This document shows, one piece after another, positions 49,837 through 56,149 of a DNA stretch of 56,149 bases. Each line of letters begins with the position of its first letter. The stretch's first letter is position 1. Source of the DNA: Flavobacteriales bacterium UBA1694 (GTDB lineage: Bacteria > Bacteroidota > Bacteroidia > Flavobacteriales > Weeksellaceae). The DNA is taken from assembly GCA_002319955.1 (NCBI GenBank), contig DCJS01000025.1, forward strand, positions 41,059 to 97,207, given 5' to 3'. Below the pieces are notes generated by a model that was given only the letters and a program-made list of their open reading frames with translations, was not told the DNA's origin and did no database searches. The position numbers and the translations under genes were made by a program.

Positions 49837-50685
49837 ATGGAAGAAAGCAAGGCTTACATTGAGCTCGTCTATAATGTTCTAGAAAATTGGCGCGTGCGAT
49901 TTGCAGAATTCACCCCGAACCTTGTTGTAGGGATCGTGGTCTTTTCCTTCTTTGTGATTGGAAGTAAATACCTAGCCAAAGGCATCGTCAAACTTGTCCA
50001 TAAACTCTTTCCTCAGACGCGCAATCAAGAAACGATTTTGAGTCTGGTGGGGATAGCGCGTTTTTTAATTCTTTTAATCGCCACTTTTATCGCCCTAGAA
50101 ATCATGGGTCTAAACGGCTTTTTCATGAAACTTCTTGGAAGTTTAGGGGTGGCAGGGATTATCGCTGGGGTAGCTCTGAAAGACATCGTTTCATCTATGT
50201 TTTCAGGAATGCTAGTCAACGTCGATAAAGCGTTTAAAATTGGGGACTACGTCACCCTTAGTAACGTATCAGGAACCGTTGTTGACATCGGCTTTCTTAC
50301 AACCAAGCTCATTGCAGACGACGGAAGAAAAGTCTACATTCCAAACCAACTTATTTTTAGTGCGCCTTTTGTCAATTATTCAGCCTCGGAGTACCGCGTC
50401 ATCGCAATCGAACTTGAAATCCCTAACACGCAGGACTTACAGAAAGCAAAAAAGGTCCTTTTGGATGAAACCCATACATTCACTTTTGTGGATAATGAAA
50501 AAGCAGTCAACGTCCTTGTACTTGATCAGCGCTTAGGCCTCTATACTCTTTCCGTACGTTTCACAATTAAAAAAGGAGAGAATATTCTTAACGCAAAAAG
50601 TGATTCGATACTAAAACTCAAAAAGAGACTTGATTCTGAGGGAATCGAAACCTCAACCCCTGTATTCCCCACACTAACGCCTTAG
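49837..50685 (+). CDS. Small-conductance mechanosensitive channel (MscS family)
   Basis: A 282-residue channel with three helices (about 27-45, 70-88 and 92-125). The pore helix reads GVAGIIAGVALKDIVSSMFSG, with the alternating small residues typical of MscS TM3, followed by the beta domain (IGDYVTLSNVSGTVVDIGF and YIPNQLI). It opens under membrane tension and protects against osmotic downshock. Confidence 0.93.
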   Translation: MEESKAYIELVYNVLENWRVRFAEFTPNLVVGIVVFSFFVIGSKYLAKGIVKLVHKLFPQTRNQETILSLVGIARFLILLIATFIALEIMGLNGFFMKLLGSLGVAGIIAGVALKDIVSSMFSGMLVNVDKAFKIGDYVTLSNVSGTVVDIGFLTTKLIADDGRKVYIPNQLIFSAPFVNYSASEYRVIAIELEIPNTQDLQKAKKVLLDETHTFTFVDNEKAVNVLVLDQRLGLYTLSVRFTIKKGENILNAKSDSILKLKKRLDSEGIETSTPVFPTLTP

Positions 50686-50708
50686 ATGGCCTCATCGTTT
50701 AAAAATAG

Positions 50709-50740
50709 AAAGCGGCCTCAATTAAGATTGAGGCCGCTTT
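50709..50740. terminator. Bidirectional terminator between mscS and sucC
   Basis: AAAGCGGCCTCAAT (50709-50722) pairs with ATTGAGGCCGCTTT (50727-50740), between two convergent genes. Confidence 0.85.
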
Positions 50741-50760
50741 TATAGGGAGTCGATAGCTTC

Positions 50761-51954
50761 TTAGTTTGCTAGGACTTCTTTTACTTTATTTGCCGCTTCT
50801 TCAAGCGTAATTGCCGAGTGAATTGGCAAGCCGGCTTGGTCAATAAGGGCTTTAGCTTCGGTTGCATTGGTTCCTTGAAGTCGCACAATTAGTGGTACTG
50901 GAAATTCTCCAATCTCTTTATAAGCATCAACAACTCCTTGAGCGACACGGTCGCATCTTACGATACCTCCGAAGATATTAATCAGGATTGCTTTTACATT
51001 CGGATCTTTAAGGATGATATCAAATGCAATCTTTACTCTTGCAGCATCCGCCGTTCCTCCAACGTCCAAGAAGTTCGCTGGGCTCCCGCCTGATAATTTG
51101 ATAATGTCCATGGTAGCCATTGCTAAACCAGCTCCATTTACCATACAAGCCACATCACCGTCTAATTTCACAAAATTAAGACCGGCTTCACCTGCTTCAA
51201 CATCCATAGGATCTTCTTCTCTCTTGTCTCTTAGTTCCGCTAGGTCCTTGTGACGGTAAAGTGCATTGTCGTCAAGAGTTACCTTGGCGTCAACGGCAAT
51301 GATTTTATTGTCTGAGGTTTTCAAAACCGGATTGATTTCGAAAAGTGAGGCATCAATACCAACATAGGCATTGTAAAGGCTCGAAATGAATTTAACAAAC
51401 TCTTTGAAAGCGTTGCCTTCAAGTCCTAAGTTAAACGCAATTTTACGCGCTTGGAATCCTTGAAGTCCTAAAGCGGGATCAATAAGTTCTTTATGAATCA
51501 AATGGGGAGTTTCTTCAGCCACCTGCTCAATGTCCATTCCACCTTCCGTAGAATACACGACGGTGTTTGTTCCTTGCGCTCGGTCCAAAAGAATAGAAAC
51601 GTAAAATTCTTTGGTTTCGGTTTCACCAGGATAGTAGACATCTTCTGCTACAAGTACAGAATTTACTAATTTTCCTTCAGCAGAAGTCTGAGGCGTAACA
51701 AGTTGCATTCCCAAAATGTTCTGGGCGTTTTCCTTAAGTTTTTCCAGGGTAGGAGAAAACTTAACACCACCTCCTTTTCCACGACCGCCTGCGTGAACCT
51801 GAGCTTTAACCACCCAACCTTCGTTGCCGTTCATTTCTTTTAGTTTGTTTGCCGCATCCTGCGCCTGTTCGACAGTGTCTGCCACAAAACCGCGCTGAAT
51901 AGCGACGCCATACTTCGCTAAAATCTCTTTAGACTGATACTCGTGAAGATTCAT
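50761..51954 (-). CDS. sucC: Succinyl-CoA synthetase, beta subunit
   Basis: A 397-residue ATP-grasp subunit of the TCA-cycle enzyme that makes ATP or GTP from succinyl-CoA. Motifs: MNLHEYQSKEILAKYGV, VKAQVHAGGRGKGGGVKF, FEINPVL, and the second-domain NGAGLAMATMDIIKLSGGSPANFLDVGG and NIFGGIVRCD. The alpha subunit sucD is not adjacent, which is common in Bacteroidota. A -7 element is present at 51990-51997. Confidence 0.97.
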   Translation of the reverse strand: MNLHEYQSKEILAKYGVAIQRGFVADTVEQAQDAANKLKEMNGNEGWVVKAQVHAGGRGKGGGVKFSPTLEKLKENAQNILGMQLVTPQTSAEGKLVNSVLVAEDVYYPGETETKEFYVSILLDRAQGTNTVVYSTEGGMDIEQVAEETPHLIHKELIDPALGLQGFQARKIAFNLGLEGNAFKEFVKFISSLYNAYVGIDASLFEINPVLKTSDNKIIAVDAKVTLDDNALYRHKDLAELRDKREEDPMDVEAGEAGLNFVKLDGDVACMVNGAGLAMATMDIIKLSGGSPANFLDVGGTADAARVKIAFDIILKDPNVKAILINIFGGIVRCDRVAQGVVDAYKEIGEFPVPLIVRLQGTNATEAKALIDQAGLPIHSAITLEEAANKVKEVLAN

Positions 51955-51989
51955 AATATATTAATTAGATTTTAAATTCTTAAGTTGCA

Positions 51990-51997
51990 CAAATTTA
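51990..51997 (-). promoter_or_regulatory. -7 element of sucC
   Basis: Reads TAAATTTG on the minus strand, matching TAnnTTTG, 35 bases before the start codon. Confidence 0.4.
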
Positions 51998-52117
51998 CAA
52001 AAAACTTAAGAGGTGGCCGTTGGGAAAAATAGATTTTTTCATCCCATTTCTGGCAACCTCATGACTGCGTAATAATACGGCTATTTATCCAAAGCGCTAC
52101 CAAGGCTGAGAGCATTG

Positions 52118-52504
52118 TTAGAGTTTTACTTTTAAGAAGTGGTAAATGAGTAGCCCCCAGCTCAGGATCATTAGAAGCCCTCCCAGAGGCGTAATAGGAC
52201 CTAGAAACTTTAAATTCACACCCCAGTAGTCCTGAAAACTAAGCGCATAGATGCTAAAGGAGAACAAAATCGTTCCCAAAATCATTAGCCACGAGATCCA
52301 CTTGTCGCTCCCATTGTCAAATTTGAGTATGAAACCGACGATCAGAAGAAAAAATGCTGCATACATTTGGTAACGAACGCCCGTTTCAAAACTGGTTAAT
52401 CGCTCTACTGATAGAATTTTTCTAAACGCGTGCGCACCAAAGGCGCCAAGAATAACGGAAAGAAGACCATACAAGGCTCCAATTACTAAAGTTGCTGTTT
52501 TCAT
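52118..52504 (-). CDS. DUF423 membrane protein
   Basis: A 128-residue protein with four membrane helices. The SVILGAFGAHAFRKILS segment after the first helix and YQMYAAFFLLIVG are the marks of the DUF423/YgdD family; the late GPITPLGGLLMILSW also fits. Function is unknown. It lies downstream of the HMG-CoA reductase gene by 35 bases on the same strand. Confidence 0.9.
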   Translation of the reverse strand: MKTATLVIGALYGLLSVILGAFGAHAFRKILSVERLTSFETGVRYQMYAAFFLLIVGFILKFDNGSDKWISWLMILGTILFSFSIYALSFQDYWGVNLKFLGPITPLGGLLMILSWGLLIYHFLKVKL

Positions 52505-52539
52505 ATCTACTTATTGACTTTTTCGAATTACAAATTTGA

Positions 52540-53871
52540 TTACCCTTGCTCTCTCAATTGATTTAGTTGAGTAATCACTTCGTGGTGGGTCACGGTTTTC
52601 GTCTTAAAATAATTGACGAAAAACGCTTTTTCGTCTGGCGTGGCATTTAACTGATTTAAGATATTAAACAAGTGCATTTTCATATGCCCTTTCTGTATCC
52701 CTGTCGTGATTAAGGAGCGAAGGGCCCCGAAATTTTGTGCCAACCCAGAAACCGCTAAGATACTCATTAACTCCTGTGCAGAAGGTTTTCCTAGAAGTGC
52801 AAAGGAAAATTTAACTAATGGATGTAAATTGGTAAGCCCGCCAATGACACCAACCGATACGGGTAAATCAATCCAAAACCTAAAGATCCCATTCTCAAGC
52901 GTACAGTGAGACAAGGATCGGTATTGGCCGTCTCTAGCGGCGTAGGCATGCGCGCAAGCTTCGGTTGCCCGAAAATCATTCCCTGTGGCAATAACGACAG
53001 CGTCAACGCCATTCATAATCCCTTTATTATGCGTGGTTGCTCGAAAAGGTTCTAGTTCTGCAATGGTTACGGCCTGCTTAAATTTCCAGGCAAATTCCTC
53101 ATTAGAAATTCCACTATCGTCATTAAGCTCTTCAATCGGGCAGCTTACCTCGGCTCTTACCAGGCAATCGGGCGTGTAATTCGACAGGATATTCATTACC
53201 ACTTGCAAAGACTCTTTTTCTTCAGAAGTAAAACTCTCTTCATTCTGAACTTCTTCGCGAAGGGTATTTCCAAACTGCTCCAGGCACGAATTAATAAAAT
53301 TCGCTCCCATAGAATCAACTGTGTCAAAACTCGCTTTAAGTTGGTAGTAGTTTTCAAGATCTTGAGTCTTATCCACCAGTCGAATGTTGAGGATTCCGCC
53401 GCCGCGTCCGCGCATATTCATTGTAATGGCCTCGGTTGCTTCAAAAAGCCTTTTCTTTAACCTAAAATTAAAAAAGTGTTTTATTTTGTGGGCCTCCGCC
53501 TTAAAGATAAAATGGGTGTGGCCTAATTTCTTCGTATTGACGATCGTGGTTTTGAATCCGCCCTTTTCAAGCCAAAATTTTGCAGCTTTCGAGGCGGCTG
53601 CCACCACGGAGCTCTCTTCCACGGCCATGGGAAGCGCAAGAAGTTTCCCGTCAATTAAAAAATTAGGGGCAATGCCATAAGGCATATAGAAATTGGTAAT
53701 CGTATTTTCCGAAAACTCCTCGTGTCGCTTTTGCAACTCGGGGTCTGCATTCCAATATTGTGTTAGAACGTCCTGGTAACTTTTATCGCCTCCGAGGTAC
53801 TCCTGGACAATCCAGTCTATTTTCTGGTCTTTGCTAAGTCTCGAAAATCCTTCAATGGGCTTGTGAGTCAT
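52540..53871 (-). CDS. Hydroxymethylglutaryl-CoA reductase, class II type
   Basis: A 443-residue enzyme. The start IEGFSRLSKDQKIDWIVQEY, the YGIAPNFLIDGK segment, EESSVVAAASKAAKFW with the catalytic glutamate, HNKGIMNGVDAV with the catalytic lysine, and the C-terminal GHMKMHL histidine region all fit HMG-CoA reductase of the class II group. In this phylum such enzymes are found in genomes that make isoprenoids through mevalonate, so a biosynthetic role is more likely than degradation, but no other mevalonate gene is in the window. Confidence 0.92.
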   Translation of the reverse strand: MTHKPIEGFSRLSKDQKIDWIVQEYLGGDKSYQDVLTQYWNADPELQKRHEEFSENTITNFYMPYGIAPNFLIDGKLLALPMAVEESSVVAAASKAAKFWLEKGGFKTTIVNTKKLGHTHFIFKAEAHKIKHFFNFRLKKRLFEATEAITMNMRGRGGGILNIRLVDKTQDLENYYQLKASFDTVDSMGANFINSCLEQFGNTLREEVQNEESFTSEEKESLQVVMNILSNYTPDCLVRAEVSCPIEELNDDSGISNEEFAWKFKQAVTIAELEPFRATTHNKGIMNGVDAVVIATGNDFRATEACAHAYAARDGQYRSLSHCTLENGIFRFWIDLPVSVGVIGGLTNLHPLVKFSFALLGKPSAQELMSILAVSGLAQNFGALRSLITTGIQKGHMKMHLFNILNQLNATPDEKAFFVNYFKTKTVTHHEVITQLNQLREQG

Positions 53872-54209
53872 ATTCTTTGATTTAGATAATTAGTAGCAGC
53901 CTTCAAAAATCCCTAAAGGGCACAAAGAAGTGCGCAGACAAATATAGTGAATTAAGCGGGCGTATACAGCACCTAAGCCTCACACTATTTCAAAGAATCA
54001 GAACTATAGGTGGGGCAAATACCGGTTCTCAGAGCCTCGTTTCTTGGTATCAAGAAGTTTAACAAAGATTATAAATGTCTTAACAAAAATTTTAATTTGC
54101 TTTTCACTAGCTTTACATAGCCTATTTTCTTACCCTATATCAATGGAACTTGGGCCTTATACCGCCTACATTTGCAGTATCAAATAATAACAAATACCAA
54201 AATACAATT
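53872..54209. other. Divergent intergenic region between HMG-CoA reductase and yceI
   Basis: No gene is seen. A -7 element TATATTTG on the minus strand (53939-53946) may serve the HMG-CoA reductase gene and TACATTTG on the plus strand (54167-54174) the yceI gene. The remaining sequence shows no hairpin or repeat of note. Confidence 0.5.
54167..54174 (+). promoter_or_regulatory. -7 element of yceI
   Basis: TACATTTG matches TAnnTTTG. It lies downstream of the in-frame ATG at 54150, so that ATG would not be on the transcript and translation more likely starts at 54210. Confidence 0.5.
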
Positions 54210-54719
54210 ATGGCAACAAAATGGAACTTAGACCCAGCACACAGTGAAATCACTTTTAAAGTAAGACACTTAATGATTTCTAATGTAAAGGGAGAATTCA
54301 CAGATTTCAACGTTGATTTAGAAAGTAATGACGACCAGTTCACTAATGTGACTGCAAGTGCAAAAATTAATACCGAGTCAATCAACACGAAAAGTGCTGA
54401 CCGTGACGCTCATTTAAAAGGTCCAGATTTTTTCGATGCAGAAAAATTCCCAACCATCACTTTTAATACATCGAAACTTAACGACGATGTCACAGGAGAA
54501 CTTACCATCAACGGGATTACAAAACCGGTTAATTTGAATGTTGAATTCGGAGGCACCAGTGTAGATCCATGGGGAAATACAAAAGCAGGCTTCTCTTTCG
54601 ACGGAAAAATCAAAAGAAGTGAGTTTGGCCTAAACTGGAATGCAGCACTGGAAGCAGGAGGCGTAATGGTTAGCGATGACGTTAAAATCGCTGGCGAATT
54701 GCAGTTCGTAAAAGCATAA
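54210..54719 (+). CDS. YceI-like lipocalin-fold protein
   Basis: A 169-residue protein of the YceI family, whose beta-barrel binds long isoprenoid or lipid chains. KWNLDPAHSEITFKVRHLMIS at the start, LKGPDFFDAEKFPTITF in the middle and the closing VMVSDDVKIAGELQ are typical. The start at 54210 is chosen because family members without a signal begin MATKWNLD; no signal peptide is present, so it may be cytoplasmic. Confidence 0.92.
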   Translation: MATKWNLDPAHSEITFKVRHLMISNVKGEFTDFNVDLESNDDQFTNVTASAKINTESINTKSADRDAHLKGPDFFDAEKFPTITFNTSKLNDDVTGELTINGITKPVNLNVEFGGTSVDPWGNTKAGFSFDGKIKRSEFGLNWNAALEAGGVMVSDDVKIAGELQFVKA

Positions 54720-54740
54720 TTTTTTTCATAATAGTTTTTT

Positions 54741-54776
54741 AAAGTTCATCTAAGTAAATCTACTTGGATGAACTTT
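54741..54776 (+). terminator. Terminator after yceI
   Basis: AAAGTTCATC-T-AAGTA pairs with TACTT-G-GATGAACTTT and is followed by six T. Confidence 0.8.
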
Positions 54777-54798
54777 TTTCAATTTAATTCCCATTCTC

Positions 54799-55635
54799 AT
54801 GAATCTAAACGACTTAGAACGTCTCGCTTCGGAGTTCACACCGACCGAGAAAATGCCGGTCCTTTTCTTAGGACATGGCTCCCCAATGAATGCCATTGAG
54901 GAGAACCAATTTGTCAAAGGATTTCGAAAAGTGGCGGGAGAAATCCCAACCCCTAAAGCCATTGTTTGTATTTCAGCTCACTGGTTCACAAAAGGGACCT
55001 TTGTTACAGCAATGAAGCTCCCCAAGACCATTCATGATTTTGGCGGATTTCCTCAGGCCCTGTTTGAGGTGCAATACCCGGCACCTGGAGATCCAGAATT
55101 GGCTCAAAAAACCAGTGAACTTTTACTTCCGGCGAGCGTTGAACTTGATGAGTCCTGGGGTCTTGACCATGGCGCATGGAGCGTGCTTCGCCATATGTAC
55201 CCCGAGGCGGATATTCCCGTGATTCAACTAAGTATTGATTATACCAAGGGGGCAGCCTACCATTTTGATCTTGCAAACAGGTTAGCCAAACTAAGAAATA
55301 GCGGCATCTTAATAATCGGTAGTGGCAATATTGTTCACAATCTAAGACTTATTGACTGGAAAAATATTAACACCGTAGGCGCAGGTTGGGACTGGGCTAT
55401 TGAAGCGCACGAAAAAACAAACCAGTGGCTTTTAGAGGGTGACTTCAAGCGACTAATCAATTACCAAGACCAAGGAACCGCCCTTCAGTATGCGGTGCCA
55501 AGTCCAGACCATTACCTCCCCCTTATTTATTCGATAGGCCTTAAGGATCCGAGCGAGCAAATCACTCTATTCAATAAAGAGCTCATCGGGGGAAGCTTAA
55601 GTATGACCAGCGTGAAAATACACGCACAGTCCTAA
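54799..55635 (+). CDS. DODA-type extradiol ring-opening dioxygenase (YgiD-like)
   Basis: A 278-residue member of the LigB/DODA class III dioxygenases. VLFLGHGSPMNAIEEN has the first metal histidine, CISAHWF the second, IHDFGGFP follows, and GLDHGAWSVLRHMYP contains the catalytic histidine. YgiD of E. coli and plant DODA open 4,5-DOPA; the natural substrate here is not known. Confidence 0.9.
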   Translation: MNLNDLERLASEFTPTEKMPVLFLGHGSPMNAIEENQFVKGFRKVAGEIPTPKAIVCISAHWFTKGTFVTAMKLPKTIHDFGGFPQALFEVQYPAPGDPELAQKTSELLLPASVELDESWGLDHGAWSVLRHMYPEADIPVIQLSIDYTKGAAYHFDLANRLAKLRNSGILIIGSGNIVHNLRLIDWKNINTVGAGWDWAIEAHEKTNQWLLEGDFKRLINYQDQGTALQYAVPSPDHYLPLIYSIGLKDPSEQITLFNKELIGGSLSMTSVKIHAQS

Positions 55636-55651
55636 AAAACCGTCTGAAACT

Positions 55652-56149
55652 TTAGTTGACTGTAAATTTTTGCTCTCTAATGAGCGTCGCAATGGCCAAA
55701 ATATCTTGTCCAATGAGTCGGTCATTTTCTAATTTTTGAACTTTTGTTCGAATTAGGTCATAGTTTTTCTCGACAATTTTCGAGCATGTAGCCGGACGAC
55801 GGAACTCTAATCCCTGTGCAGCAAACATAAGCTCAACAGCTAAAATTGAAACGAGGTTCTCTAAAACTTGATTGAATTTCCGCCCTGAAATACTGCCCAT
55901 TGACACGTGGTCTTCCTGGCCTAAACTGGTTGGAATACTGTCCGCAGAGGCTGGAAAACAAAGGGACTTATTTTCACTTACTAAAGCGGCGCTCGTGTAC
56001 TGTGGAATCATGAATCCTGAATTAAGACCTGAACTCTCAATGAGGAGTCTTGGAAGTCCAAATTTACCTTCTAAAAGCAAATAGGAACGTCGGTCTGAGA
56101 TGTTTCCAAGTTCAGCTGCAGCAAGAGTTGCGTAGTCAAGAGGAAGGGC
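55652..56149 (-). CDS. hutH: Histidine ammonia-lyase, C-terminal part (runs off the right edge)
   Basis: The last 165 codons of an aromatic amino acid lyase. GLNSGFMIPQYTSAALVSENK and PTSLGQEDHVSMGSISGRK (cores of two conserved blocks) are characteristic of HutH, including the QEDHVSMG region near the active site. The MIO-forming Ala-Ser-Gly is outside the window. The enzyme deaminates histidine to urocanate, the first step of histidine breakdown. It is separated from the dioxygenase gene by 16 bases, tail to tail. Confidence 0.92.
   Translation of the reverse strand, partial: ALPLDYATLAAAELGNISDRRSYLLLEGKFGLPRLLIESSGLNSGFMIPQYTSAALVSENKSLCFPASADSIPTSLGQEDHVSMGSISGRKFNQVLENLVSILAVELMFAAQGLEFRRPATCSKIVEKNYDLIRTKVQKLENDRLIGQDILAIATLIREQKFTVN

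Noticed and set aside
54150..54209. Upstream in-frame start of yceI that would add 20 residues
   Set aside because: A promoter element at 54167-54174 lies downstream of it, and family proteins begin at the later ATG.
1..56149. CRISPR arrays, tRNA/rRNA genes, intact insertion sequences
   Set aside because: I looked for regularly spaced repeats, T-loop-like sequences and transposase motifs and saw none; a dedicated scan could still find a weak tRNA.

Overview
The window looks like the chromosome of a member of the Bacteroidota, most likely a flavobacterium. Evidence: many genes are preceded by the Bacteroidota -7 promoter element TAnnTTTG; leaders are short; the nitrous oxide reductase is the Sec/lipoprotein (clade II) type with its nosL-nosD-nosF-nosY set; arginine decarboxylase, class II HMG-CoA reductase, an LptB-like ATPase and TM2 and FAS1 proteins fit the same phylum. 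No tRNA, rRNA, CRISPR array or intact insertion sequence was seen.

Region 1 (1-1000): a urea transporter. Region 2 (about 1082-11400): an island that is visibly richer in A+T than its surroundings, bounded by two direct copies of a 19-bp sequence that is the 3' end of dnaK, each followed by a similar terminator hairpin. It holds a hipB-hipA toxin-antitoxin pair (hipA split by a one-base frameshift), a fragment of a type I restriction specificity gene, a complete compact histidine operon (hisG-D-C-B-H-A-F-IE) behind a histidine-rich leader peptide and attenuator, and what looks like the tail of a MobV-type relaxase with an internal stop. This suggests horizontal acquisition of histidine synthesis at the dnaK 3' end.

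Region 3 (11400-23150): dnaK, then a nitrous oxide respiration locus: two lipoprotein cytochromes c transcribed divergently, nosZ, a membrane protein, nosL, nosD, nosF, nosY, a FAS1 lipoprotein, a histidine-containing polytopic membrane protein and a Crp/Fnr-family regulator. Two near-identical 16-bp palindromes (TATGAY-N4-GTCATA) sit at the same distance from the promoters of the cytochrome/nosZ unit and of the FAS1 gene, and are good candidates for the regulator's operator.

Region 4 (23150-56149) is ordinary core genome: polyphosphate kinase and exopolyphosphatase, Nfu and Mrp Fe-S proteins, BrnQ and dicarboxylate/amino acid symporters, BON-domain proteins, agmatinase and arginine decarboxylase (polyamines), thiamine pyrophosphokinase, cobalamin adenosyltransferase, an ABC exporter, an LptB-like ATPase with an unusual C-terminal extension, HemB, DeoC, an Lrp regulator, a nuclease/phosphatase, TrmD, a type II NADH dehydrogenase, a GH25 lysozyme-like protein, an ABC-F protein, an APC permease, MscS, SucC, a DUF423 protein, HMG-CoA reductase, YceI, a DODA-type dioxygenase and the C-terminal part of histidine ammonia-lyase running off the right edge.
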